Shown: piece after piece, positions 1 through 6,186 of the stretch
Position numbering within the stretch: the stretch's first letter is position 1
Layout of the letters: each line of letters opens with the position of its first letter
Source of the DNA: Candidatus Bathyarchaeota archaeon
GTDB taxonomy: Archaea; Thermoproteota; Bathyarchaeia; Bathyarchaeales; Bathyarchaeaceae
Length of the DNA: 11,368 nt
Direction of reading: 5' to 3'
Assembly (NCBI GenBank): GCA_003662715.1
Contig: QMYO01000026.1
Coordinates: 1 to 11,368, forward strand
Notes under the pieces: generated by a model
The model's database searches: none
What the model saw: the letters and a program-made list of their open reading frames with translations, nothing else
Told to the model about the DNA's origin: nothing
Made by a program: the position numbers and the translations under genes

Positions 1-1
1 C

Positions 2-118
2 TATGTTCCTCATGTGGAGTTTCCAGATTGGCTGGCTTTAGCCTTGCACAAGAAAAGTCCTTTCGAGCTTTTCGATGTGAGGGGGAGAATACTGAAAGAA
101 GCTAAAATCACCGCTTAA
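2..118 (+). CDS. C-terminal end of a gene cut by the window edge (unknown function)
   Basis: An open frame enters from the left edge and ends at TAA 116-118, giving the last 38 residues of a protein. It contains an aromatic/Pro stretch (VPHVEFPDW) and a basic end (GRILKEAKITA). The stop abuts a C-run/T-run module that leads into the next gene, as at other junctions here, which supports it being a real gene end. No family can be named from this fragment. Confidence 0.6.
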   Translation, partial: YVPHVEFPDWLALALHKKSPFELFDVRGRILKEAKITA

Positions 119-149
119 ATTCTCCCTTTTTTCTGTTTGGGTGATTGTT

Positions 150-401
150 GTGGTTGAAATTGATTCTAAGCTTGAGGACGTTCTGCTAGACCATGATTAT
201 GTCATGGTGCACATTAAAGACCATTATTATCCTGATGGTGTTGGAACTGACTATACGGTGCTTTATCCCCTAAGCATTGACGGAATGATTGAAGACAAGG
301 ATTTGTTCATGGATTATGTTAGAGGGTGCTACCATTTAATAATGACATTTCACATAAGTTATGATGAGATAATAGAAATCTACAGAAGAAACAAAAGTTA
401 A
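150..401 (+). CDS. Small acidic hypothetical protein, 83 aa
   Basis: The start is GTG at 150, five bases after GGGTGA (139-144); the GTG at 141 lies inside the ribosome site and is not a credible start. The protein is acidic and aromatic (DHDYVMVHIKDHYYPDG near residues 10-27), with no cysteine cluster, signal peptide or membrane segment. I do not recognise a family. Its last residues (IIEIYRRNKS) recur, with 19 identical bases (372-390 and 2213-2231), in the eroded tail downstream of the gene at 2035-2208. The stop is followed directly by the C-run/T-run module for the next gene. Confidence 0.7.
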   Translation: MVEIDSKLEDVLLDHDYVMVHIKDHYYPDGVGTDYTVLYPLSIDGMIEDKDLFMDYVRGCYHLIMTFHISYDEIIEIYRRNKS

Positions 402-429
402 AAACCCCCATTTTTTGGGTGATTTAGAA

Positions 430-699
430 ATGAAGGTTTTAAGTCGAAAACCTTTAGTCTTCATTCTAAGCCAAAAAGAACTACTCGAAGACAACCCTGC
501 CCTAAACTTGTCCCCTGAATACCACGCCCTAAAACATGGTTTACTTAAAGAAGTGTTAGAATGTAAACTCTGCGGTGAACTTCTGCCCGACAGAAGCGTC
601 AAAAGATTCATGAAACATCTATTATCGAAACATCAATCTGAATTTGTGGACAAATGTGAAAGACTGTTCTTTAAGAAAAAATTGATTCCAACAGAATAA
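430..699 (+). CDS. Small C2H2-type zinc-finger-like protein, 89 aa
   Basis: ATG 430 lies seven bases after GGGTGA (417-422). The centre holds Cys45-x2-Cys48-x14-His63-x4-His68, a plausible single C2H2-like zinc site flanked by basic residues (RSVKRFMKH), and the C-terminus is basic (FFKKK). Small single-finger proteins of this kind are common in archaeal viruses and plasmids, where they are usually thought to bind DNA; that role is an inference here. The N-terminal half (residues 1-40) has no recognisable motif. It could also be a purely structural zinc fold. Confidence 0.72.
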   Translation: MKVLSRKPLVFILSQKELLEDNPALNLSPEYHALKHGLLKEVLECKLCGELLPDRSVKRFMKHLLSKHQSEFVDKCERLFFKKKLIPTE

Positions 700-731
700 A
701 AACCCCACTTTTTCTGTTTTGGGTGAGAGAG

Positions 732-953
732 ATGGTGTATGAATATAGCTACCGTCTAGGGTATGAGCAATCTTTAGAAAATGTTCTAAAACAGCTTAGA
801 AACCCTAATTTTTTCAAACATCTTGACAGAAGGTGGATAATGGGATACTTGGATGGCGTAGAAGACAGAGAAGATATAACTGAAGAACTAAAAAAGGAAG
901 TTCAGCAACTTAGACAGAAATTCGGTTTGAATGACAGAAAAACCACACATTAA
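732..953 (+). CDS. Small helical hypothetical protein, 73 aa
   Basis: ATG 732 is five bases after GGGTGA (721-726). The sequence is charged and probably all-helical, with a C-terminal stretch (ITEELKKEVQQLRQKFG) of coiled-coil character. No family is recognised. The stop (TAA 951-953) is not next to the downstream module: five further in-frame codons lead to a second TAA (969-971) that abuts it. The same pattern follows the genes ending at 1568, 5345 and 6994, suggesting the protein once ended slightly later. Confidence 0.68.
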   Translation: MVYEYSYRLGYEQSLENVLKQLRNPNFFKHLDRRWIMGYLDGVEDREDITEELKKEVQQLRQKFGLNDRKTTH

Positions 954-1000
954 GACTTTTGCTCGTGGTAAATTCTCCTTTTTCTGTTTTGGGTGAAATT

Positions 1001-1297
1001 ATGTTGAGGTCTATTAAAACTGTGCCCTGCTTTAATCCTAGATTAAAGGATTTTCTGGTGGTTGTTACGGAAGAGCCGAAGGTTTATTTAATTCCTGAAG
1101 CTGAGTTTCGCAACTTGATTCTTGAGGCTGGAAGGAAATTTAGGAATTTGTGTCCTCTGGCGCCATATCCTAACGTTTTAGGCTGTGAGTGGAAAACGAA
1201 TAAGAGAACTTACGAATGGTTTGTCAAAAGGCTCAAGGAAGTGCAAGAGAAGTATGAATGGATAATAAACGCACGTGGACAAATAAACGACTTATAA
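1001..1297 (+). CDS. Hypothetical protein, 98 aa
   Basis: ATG 1001 is four bases after GGGTGA (991-996). The N-terminal part looks like beta strands (FLVVVTEEPKVYLIP), followed by an alpha-helical, basic second half with several tryptophans and tyrosines (TYEWFVKRLKEVQEKYEW). Cysteines at about residues 10, 52 and 63 do not form a clear metal site. I do not recognise the family. It sits in the run of small co-oriented genes and is followed by the standard T-run/GGGTGA module. Confidence 0.7.
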   Translation: MLRSIKTVPCFNPRLKDFLVVVTEEPKVYLIPEAEFRNLILEAGRKFRNLCPLAPYPNVLGCEWKTNKRTYEWFVKRLKEVQEKYEWIINARGQINDL

Positions 1298-1331
1298 AAC
1301 ACGCCCATTTTTTCTATTTTGGGTGAAAAAA

Positions 1332-1568
1332 TTGGAGAATTGTAAAGTGTCGGCGTATACAAGGTTGGCGATTCAGACATTTAGGAAAATTGCTAGACTA
1401 GAGAGGAAACTTGAGGAGCTTGAAGTCGAGCTTAGAGGTTGGCTTTCAAAGGTTCCTGATGATGAGCTTGACTATTATGTTGAGAAAACAGAGGAGATAC
1501 GAGCAAAGGAAGATGAGAAACTCGCTAATTTCATGCGTAGAGTAGGAAAACAGCCTTGGGAAAGATAA
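1332..1568 (+). CDS. Small coiled-coil protein, 78 aa
   Basis: The start is TTG 1332, five bases after GGGTGA (1321-1326); there is no ATG in a suitable place. Residues 15-40 are a strongly charged amphipathic helix (FRKIARLERKLEELEVEL), a likely short coiled coil, followed by a second charged helix. Function is unknown. The stop TAA (1566-1568) lies 42 bases before another in-frame TAA (1611-1613) that directly abuts the next C-run/T-run module. The 14 codons between are open, so this gene may have been shortened by a nonsense change. Confidence 0.66.
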   Translation: MENCKVSAYTRLAIQTFRKIARLERKLEELEVELRGWLSKVPDDELDYYVEKTEEIRAKEDEKLANFMRRVGKQPWER

Positions 1569-1642
1569 AGCGCTAAAGTTTCTTCAAGACAAGTAAAAAC
1601 ACCAAACTATTAATCCCCACTTTTTCTTTTTGGGTGAAAAAT

Positions 1643-2002
1643 TTGAAGGTTGAGATTGAGATTTTGTCGGGGCTAGAGGCTTCAGAGGAGTTTGAAAGGT
1701 TTGAGGATGATTTAAGGGAGTTTCTCTCCGAGTATGGCTTAGAAGCGAAAATCATTGACCATGCAACGGGAAATGAGCTTACGGTTAAGCCTGTTCCAGC
1801 CTGTCCAGAATGCGGTTGCCCATTAAAATCCATAGCTGTTGAGAAGCTTGGAAATAGCCTTCATTTCAACGCCGAAACGGGGCTATACTACTATGATGAG
1901 GTTCAGGTCAAGCAAGTCTACAAGTGCCCAGAGTGCGGTAAACCTATTGGCGGATGGAGAGCAGACGGCGAAAGATGGGGATTTGTGCCAGAAACAGAAT
2001 AA
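1643..2002 (+). CDS. Zinc-ribbon protein with two CPECG knuckles, 119 aa
   Basis: TTG 1643 follows GGGTGA (1632-1637) by five bases. Residues 1-50 form an acidic alpha/beta-looking region; residues 54-99 carry two zinc knuckles, Cys54-x2-Cys57 (CPECGCP) and Cys95-x2-Cys98 (CPECGKP), separated by a strand-rich segment with several tyrosines. Such a C4 ribbon normally binds one zinc ion and supports nucleic-acid or protein contact. The exact family is not recognised. Reading frames on the opposite strand and in the other + frame over this gene lack a ribosome site. Confidence 0.75.
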   Translation: MKVEIEILSGLEASEEFERFEDDLREFLSEYGLEAKIIDHATGNELTVKPVPACPECGCPLKSIAVEKLGNSLHFNAETGLYYYDEVQVKQVYKCPECGKPIGGWRADGERWGFVPETE

Positions 2003-2034
2003 AACCCCCTTTTTTCTATTTTTGGGTGGAGCAA

Positions 2035-2208
2035 ATGAGATTGTTCAGAGTAGAGGTTATAGGAACTTGGGATGTCGAGGCTGAAAGCGAGGAAGAAGCT
2101 GTAGAGAAATTAGCAACGCTTCTGCCTCCCAGAGACCATCATGAAGCTGATATGGGAATTGAACAATCCGATGTGAAAGTAACAGTCTTAGAAGAAGTTG
2201 AGGAATGA
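2035..2208 (+). CDS. Very small acidic protein, 57 aa, possibly shortened by a frameshift
   Basis: ATG 2035 follows GGGTGG (2024-2029) by five bases. The opening (FRVEVIGTWDVEAESEEEA) matches a pattern common in small phage and archaeal proteins, strand-strand-helix with a V-x-A-x-S-x-EEA turn; a similar VLAESKEEA turn occurs in the next gene (2272-2829). It ends in EEVEE at TGA 2206-2208. Dropping one base near 2206 would extend it by T-I-E-I-Y-R-R-S-K-A to a TAA (2240-2242) that abuts the module, resembling the tail of the gene at 150-401. Function unknown. Confidence 0.66.
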   Translation: MRLFRVEVIGTWDVEAESEEEAVEKLATLLPPRDHHEADMGIEQSDVKVTVLEEVEE

Positions 2209-2242
2209 AACTATAGAAATCTACAGAAGAAGCAAAGCCTAA
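2209..2242 (+). pseudogene. Eroded C-terminal tail related to the end of the 150-401 gene
   Basis: Bases 2213-2231 are identical to 372-390 (19 of 19). Read in the frame of 2213 they give I-E-I-Y-R-R-S-K-A-stop, matching I-E-I-Y-R-R-N-K-S-stop of the first complete gene. No start or ribosome site of its own exists. Either it is the lost tail of the 2035-2208 gene after a one-base shift, or a scar of a deleted paralogue. Confidence 0.55.
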
Positions 2243-2271
2243 CCTCTCATTTTTCTGTTTGGGTGAAAAAT

Positions 2272-2829
2272 TTGACTGCAAAAAGTGAGCTGTTTGTAGA
2301 AGAGGAAGTCAGAGATATAGTTGAGCAGATTTTGAAGCAGAGAGGAATTCTAGGAGAAAACGACTGCATTAGAGTCGAATGCCCTAGCGATTGGTCTGGA
2401 ATCTGGGATGCTAGCAATTTTCCTGAAGGCGGTAAGGCTAGAATCTTAGATGAGGAAACGGATGAAGTTATAGGCGAAGTTGAATGGAACACCGATTTCA
2501 AGATTGAAAGCGATATTGGGGGCAGATATATTGATGCTGAGCCTAAAATTACAAGGCTTGTGTGGAAAGGTAAGAGTATAGCGTTAGATTCGGAGGGGGA
2601 AAAGCCGTTAAAAGTTTTCAAGGTTTCGGCTGAGGAGCTTGGCTATGAAACTGTAAAGTGCGGGGGCTGTCTGTGGAGAACTTCAGCTTTCTATGTGTTG
2701 GCTGAAAGCAAAGAAGAAGCATTAGAGCTTGTCCAAAAGGGAGAAGCAGGATTATGCGGAGACTGTTTCGGAGAACTACTAGCCGACCTTTCAGAAAAAG
2801 GCTATGAATTCGTTAAAAACATCAGATAA
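2272..2829 (+). CDS. Hypothetical protein with C-terminal CxxC pairs, 185 aa
   Basis: TTG 2272 follows GGGTGA (2261-2266) by five bases. The first 110 residues are mixed and acidic, with no motif I know. The last 75 hold Cys130-x2-Cys133 (CGGC) and Cys162-x2-Cys165 (CGDC), a likely C4 metal site embracing a strand-helix segment (AFYVLAESKEEALELV) like that of the preceding small gene. A zinc-binding structural role is probable; a redox role for the paired cysteines is possible but not supported by any thioredoxin-like signature. The stop abuts the next module. Confidence 0.74.
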   Translation: MTAKSELFVEEEVRDIVEQILKQRGILGENDCIRVECPSDWSGIWDASNFPEGGKARILDEETDEVIGEVEWNTDFKIESDIGGRYIDAEPKITRLVWKGKSIALDSEGEKPLKVFKVSAEELGYETVKCGGCLWRTSAFYVLAESKEEALELVQKGEAGLCGDCFGELLADLSEKGYEFVKNIR

Positions 2830-2857
2830 CTCCCTTTTTTTGTTTTTGGGTGAAAAC

Positions 2858-3067
2858 ATGGAAGAGGGCTTCTACAAAGCGATTCTGCTCTACACTAAGC
2901 TGTCGCCTCCAGCAATACATGGGGTAATACCAAAAATAGGACGAAAGAAAATTCTTGAAAAATTAGCCAGACTTGGAATCAAGGAAAATGACTTAAAGAA
3001 ATCTCCAGATGGCTACTATGTCTGGATAGGAAAAGACCTGCTATTACAAATAATAAAACGTTCCTAA
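2858..3067 (+). CDS. Small basic protein, possibly winged-helix, 69 aa
   Basis: ATG 2858 is four bases after GGGTGA (2848-2853). The order helix (FYKAILLYTKL), Pro/Gly turn, helix (RKKILEKLARLGI), then a strand-like YYVWIG before a last helix could fit a small winged helix-turn-helix, which would make it a DNA-binding regulator; this is a guess from pattern only. It is the last gene before tandem terminators and a new promoter, so it probably ends the first transcription unit. Confidence 0.68.
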   Translation: MEEGFYKAILLYTKLSPPAIHGVIPKIGRKKILEKLARLGIKENDLKKSPDGYYVWIGKDLLLQIIKRS

Positions 3068-3093
3068 CTCCCTCTTTTTTACTCCCCCTTTTT
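3068..3093 (+). terminator. Tandem T-run terminators
   Basis: Two pyrimidine runs follow the stop at 3067: a T-run at 3075-3080 and a second at 3089-3093, each preceded by a C-rich stretch. Archaeal RNA polymerase terminates at such U-runs without needing a hairpin. Unlike the other modules here, these are not followed at once by GGGTGA; a promoter comes next, so this is the best candidate for a true operon end. Confidence 0.6.
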
Positions 3094-3098
3094 CAGCA

Positions 3099-3114
3099 TG
3101 CGAATATTTAAATA
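3099..3114 (+). promoter_or_regulatory. Archaeal BRE/TATA promoter for the Topo VI A-like gene
   Basis: TTTAAATA at 3107-3114 is a close match to the archaeal TATA box, with a purine-containing TGCGAA just upstream as a possible BRE. A start point about 25 bases downstream (near 3135) would give a leader of about 25 bases containing the GGGTGA at 3150-3155. A tandem TAGTC repeat (3125-3134) lies between box and start point and could be a regulator site. It is the clearest promoter in the window. Confidence 0.65.
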
Positions 3115-3159
3115 AAAATGTGGTTAGTCTAGTCTATATTTAGTTGGATGGGTGAAATA

Positions 3160-4122
3160 ATGAGGTATCGAGAGGTTGTCCCCGTAGTTAGAGAAATCAT
3201 AGAGTCTTATACGATTCGGCTGACGGTTAGGCAGATATTTTATCGTTTGATTTCGCCGCCTTATCAGTTGTTTGCAGGGACTCAGAATAATTATAAGCAG
3301 TTTGACCGAATTCTGACGAGGGCTAGGGAAAAGGGCGACATAGATTGGCGTAGAATCGAAGATAGGGCAAGAACAACTTTAGGAGGGGATTATGGCTTCG
3401 AAAGTCCAGAGGAGTTCATTAACTATAAGATTAAAGACTTCAAGAACTCATGGATGTTCTATGATAGGCGAATGTGGGATGAGCAGGATTGCTATGTTGA
3501 GATTTGGCTGGAAAAGGACGCTTTGGCAACTTTATTCAGCGAAGTAGCTAGAAAATATAGAGTCTTGGTTTTTCCAAGCAGAGGCTACAGCAGTTTTACT
3601 AAAATAATGGAAGCATTAACTGACAAAGACAGGTTTCCAAGATATATTAGGATGGGAAAGCCGATAGTCATCCTTCATTTCAGCGACCATGACCCTTCTG
3701 GTTTGAACATGACCGTTGACATTAATAACAGGTTGTTTAAGAGAGACTACTTGGTTAGAGGTCTTGCAGAGGTTTTCTCTTCAGAAGAGCTTGAGAAGAT
3801 TAAGGAGCTTTTCAAAGGTAAAGAATGGCTGGTTAAAGTTGAAAGGTGCGCATTAACCTATGAGCAAGTTAGAAGATACAATTTACCTCCAAACCCAACC
3901 AAGAAGGCTGACCCACGCTCAAAATGGTATATTCAGCAATACGGAGACCGATGCTGGGAACTAGACGCTGTTGAGCCTAACGAATTACAGAAGATTATTG
4001 AGGCTTCAATTTTGAAGTGGATTAACAGAGAAAAATGGAACGAAACCGTAAAGAAAATAGAGGAAGAAAAGCAAAAACTCAAAGAAAAATTCGAAAAAGC
4101 CAAAATAAGCTTTGAAGATTAA
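3160..4122 (+). CDS. Topoisomerase VI subunit A-like TOPRIM protein (Mini-A/Spo11-like), 320 aa
   Basis: ATG 3160 follows GGGTGA (3150-3155) by four bases; the in-frame ATG at 3148 overlaps the ribosome site. Residues 20-70 match the winged-helix DNA-cleavage domain of Topo VI A/Spo11: TVRQIFYRL places Tyr28 at the catalytic-tyrosine position, followed by the FDRILTRAREKGDIDW and IEDRAR stretches typical of mobile-element members. The TOPRIM fold follows: Glu118 (WLEKDAL) and Asp176-x-Asp178 (DHDPSG), the metal-binding acids, then CWELDAVEPNEL (265-276). The C-terminus is a Lys/Glu coiled coil. No B subunit (GHKL ATPase) gene is present, as in the stand-alone group named Mini-A. It may nick or cut DNA during replication or recombination; relaxation activity is unlikely without a B partner. 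It is the first gene after the promoter. Confidence 0.85.
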   Translation: MRYREVVPVVREIIESYTIRLTVRQIFYRLISPPYQLFAGTQNNYKQFDRILTRAREKGDIDWRRIEDRARTTLGGDYGFESPEEFINYKIKDFKNSWMFYDRRMWDEQDCYVEIWLEKDALATLFSEVARKYRVLVFPSRGYSSFTKIMEALTDKDRFPRYIRMGKPIVILHFSDHDPSGLNMTVDINNRLFKRDYLVRGLAEVFSSEELEKIKELFKGKEWLVKVERCALTYEQVRRYNLPPNPTKKADPRSKWYIQQYGDRCWELDAVEPNELQKIIEASILKWINREKWNETVKKIEEEKQKLKEKFEKAKISFED

Positions 4123-4144
4123 ATTCCCTTTTTTGGGTGAAAAC

Positions 4145-4681
4145 ATGAAGTATAGGTGTCCAGCCTGTAGCGGAGAGGTTATCGCTTTTCCTTTTAGTAG
4201 GTGGAGTTTTGAGTGGGTCTGCGTTGACTGTGGCAGGCGTTATGGAGTTGACTTGGATAAGCCTAAGTTTGAGCCTGAACATCGAATGCTTAGCTTTTCA
4301 GAGGCTGAGAAGGCGGCTGAGCAGATTCACAGAGAGTTTCTAGAGAGAATCTTGGAGAAGATTCAGAAGGTGAAGGCTGAGGAAATTGAGGAGGAACGTT
4401 TAGAAAGCCCAGACGAGAATGAATATTCCCTTTTGAGCTACATTGTTGAGGACTTTCTTAATGGAGACTACGAGGAGATTTTCAAGATTCCAGAAATATG
4501 GATTTATGTTAGGGAAAAGGTTAGGGACAGAATGGAGACTATTTTAGGGTCAAAAGAGGATTTTCTCGAAGAAGTCGGAGCATTCGACCTAGACGAGTTC
4601 ACGGCGGAAATCCTAAGCGACCTAGAATATGACCTAGACAAACTACTAAAAGAAAAACACAAACCTGAAAAACAAACCTAA
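4145..4681 (+). CDS. N-terminal zinc ribbon plus acidic helical domain, 178 aa
   Basis: ATG 4145 is four bases after GGGTGA (4135-4140), 22 bases from the Topo VI A-like gene, so the two are probably co-expressed. Residues 5-29 are a zinc ribbon (CPAC, Cys5/Cys8, and CVDCG, Cys26/Cys29) with a Trp-rich strand between. The remaining 150 residues are very acidic and helical (AEQIHREFLERILEKIQKVKAEEIEEE), with no recognised domain. Composition changes sharply along the gene: the first 60 bases have 20 T and 19 G, the last 60 have 7 T and 6 G. Function unknown; an adaptor for its neighbour is conceivable. Confidence 0.76.
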   Translation: MKYRCPACSGEVIAFPFSRWSFEWVCVDCGRRYGVDLDKPKFEPEHRMLSFSEAEKAAEQIHREFLERILEKIQKVKAEEIEEERLESPDENEYSLLSYIVEDFLNGDYEEIFKIPEIWIYVREKVRDRMETILGSKEDFLEEVGAFDLDEFTAEILSDLEYDLDKLLKEKHKPEKQT

Positions 4682-4704
4682 CCCCCATTTTTTGGGTGAA
4701 ACAA

Positions 4705-5079
4705 ATGTTTGAAATGTTCGGATTGGGAGGAGTGCCAACAGATTGGGTCATTGACGTCTGGAACTGTCATGGCGTTTTGAAAATGCGTGCTTGGGGCGTC
4801 GGATATGGCTCTAAACCAAAACTTCCCGAAGGTCTCGAATGGCTTAATGTAGGGTATTTTGATGTCCCAATTAAGACACAAGAGAGGCAGTTTTGGGATG
4901 ATAGATTAAAGCGTAAAATTGACGGCCTACTGTCTCGCATACTGGAGGAAAACGGCGGAGCTATTAATTGGAGCGGCATTTACCCCGTGTATCTCCATCA
5001 ACTTGAACAGATATTTACTACAGTAGCCAAATATCACAGGAAAACGCATAAGGAAATCTCATTAAAAAGCCTATTTTAA
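4705..5079 (+). CDS. Hypothetical protein, 124 aa
   Basis: ATG 4705 is five bases after GGGTGA (4694-4699). The N-terminal half is rich in Trp, Gly and Val (WVIDVWNCHGVLKMRAWGVGYG), suggesting a beta-sheet core; the C-terminal half is helical and basic. No metal site, membrane helix or known motif is visible. The upstream module is one of the most compact copies (C-run, A, six T, GGGTGA), and it begins immediately after the previous stop. Confidence 0.7.
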   Translation: MFEMFGLGGVPTDWVIDVWNCHGVLKMRAWGVGYGSKPKLPEGLEWLNVGYFDVPIKTQERQFWDDRLKRKIDGLLSRILEENGGAINWSGIYPVYLHQLEQIFTTVAKYHRKTHKEISLKSLF

Positions 5080-5108
5080 CCCCCCATTTTTATTTTTGGG
5101 TGATAAAT

Positions 5109-5345
5109 ATGAAGAAAGACATAACAGAGCATGAATGTTACGATGGCACGCTAAAAACCATAGGTTGGGCAAGCGAGGGAAACATGACCTACATCTACAG
5201 ATGTATTCTCTGCGGTTATACTGTTGTCATATTTAAGCCTGGAGCTGAAAAGTCCACGGACTACCCGTTGCTGGTCGAGGATGCGAAAGAGCAGGCAGAC
5301 AAGGTGTATCAGCTTGATTATCACGGCAGGTATAAAAAACTGTGA
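5109..5345 (+). CDS. Small zinc-binding protein, 78 aa
   Basis: ATG 5109 follows GGGTGA (5098-5103) by five bases. His8-x-Cys10 and Cys32-x2-Cys35 (CILCG) could bind one zinc ion in a HC-C2 arrangement, with strands between (TLKTIGW, MTYIYRC). No named family is recognised. The stop TGA (5343-5345) is followed by three open codons and an in-frame TAA (5355-5357) that abuts the next module, part of the recurring pattern of early stops. Confidence 0.68.
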   Translation: MKKDITEHECYDGTLKTIGWASEGNMTYIYRCILCGYTVVIFKPGAEKSTDYPLLVEDAKEQADKVYQLDYHGRYKKL

Positions 5346-5386
5346 AAATTATTCTAACCTCCCCATTTTTCCGTTTGGGTGAGAAA

Positions 5387-5704
5387 ATGAAATTAAAAGA
5401 CATGATTAAGAGGGAGCTTGAAACCGTAACTGTAATCAAGTCTATAAGGCATCCTGTGAATCCCTTAGAAATTGAAATGCTTGAAACCGTAAATGATGTG
5501 CTACTTCACTCAGCATCGATACTAAGCGATGTTCAAGAAATGGTCAGGGCGAAAGCCAATCCAGAAAAGATAAACGAGGAAATAAACGAAGCTAAATTCT
5601 TCATATTTAACGTCACGAAGTATCTAAGCGAAAACCCGATATGCCCGATAAAGGAAATCTGCCCATTCTATCACAAAGCAAAGCAAACAGGATTAGTAAA
5701 ATAA
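5387..5704 (+). CDS. Helical protein with C-terminal Cys pair, 105 aa
   Basis: ATG 5387 is four bases after GGGTGA (5377-5382). Most of the protein looks like two long helices (EIEMLETVNDVLLHSASILSD and INEEINEAKFFIFNVTKYL), followed by a short cysteine motif, CPIKEICPFYHK, which could hold a metal together with the nearby His or in a dimer. No family is recognised. It may form a small helical bundle; a four-helix dimer is an inference. Confidence 0.7.
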   Translation: MKLKDMIKRELETVTVIKSIRHPVNPLEIEMLETVNDVLLHSASILSDVQEMVRAKANPEKINEEINEAKFFIFNVTKYLSENPICPIKEICPFYHKAKQTGLVK

Positions 5705-5731
5705 TCACCCTTTTTCTGTTTGGGTGGGAAA

Positions 5732-6154
5732 ATGCCCGAGTGCCCAGATTGTGGAAGCTCTGATATCAGCGAGGATGTTCATAGTCCAGAGGAGAAGTAT
5801 GATGGGCTAGGCGGATGCACAGTTGAGCACTACTACACTTGTAATCATTGTGGTTGCGAGTGGACTGAGCGGATAGAGGAAACCAGAGAGGTTGAAGTGA
5901 ATAAGCATGGAAAATTCTTCTTGAACGACAACTATTGCGGTGAGCATATTGGCTCAGACGAGCTTGAAGAGGAGCTAAAGAAGCTTGGCTATAAGGTTAA
6001 GCAGTTAACCATTTGTAGTAACCGCAACGGCTACTTCTCAATATTGAAGGCTGAACAGCAAGGAGAAGTCAGCTACTTGGCTGTTGTCAGCCTAGACGGA
6101 GAACCAATATGCGTAGGAACAGTAACGCCCATGATTAAACTTCCCTTTAAATAA
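5732..6154 (+). CDS. N-terminal zinc-ribbon protein, 140 aa
   Basis: ATG 5732 follows GGGTGG (5722-5727) by four bases. The ribbon is Cys4-x2-Cys7 (CPDCG) and Cys37-x2-Cys40 (CNHCG), spaced as in TFIIS/transposase-type ribbons. The second half is alpha/beta (DELEEELKKLGYKVKQLTIC, then strands SYLAVVSLDGEPICVGTV) and may be a separate small domain. The stop lies in CCCTTTAAATAAACCCC, which by chance resembles a TATA box (6146-6153) but lacks a BRE. Family not recognised. Confidence 0.74.
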   Translation: MPECPDCGSSDISEDVHSPEEKYDGLGGCTVEHYYTCNHCGCEWTERIEETREVEVNKHGKFFLNDNYCGEHIGSDELEEELKKLGYKVKQLTICSNRNGYFSILKAEQQGEVSYLAVVSLDGEPICVGTVTPMIKLPFK

Positions 6155-6186
6155 ACCCCTTTTTTCTTTATTTTTGGGTGAAGATA

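Noticed and set aside
141..143. GTG inside GGGTGA as the start codon here and at 723, 1323, 1634, 2263, 4696, 5100, 6178, 7539 and 10464.
   Set aside because: It overlaps the ribosome site itself. In each case an ATG, GTG or TTG lies four to seven bases further on in the same frame, and the paralogue pair at 10473 and 10951 confirms the later start.
2247..2621. A 124-codon frame on the minus strand, and shorter minus-strand frames near 336-611, 1573-1833 and 8371-8637.
   Set aside because: They lie opposite well-supported genes, have no ribosome site and are rich in Ser/Leu as expected of antisense readings.
6146..6153. TTTAAATA as a promoter for the gene at 6187.
   Set aside because: It spans the end of the upstream coding sequence and its stop, has a pyrimidine-rich and not BRE-like flank, and would start RNA at the T-run edge; probably coincidental.
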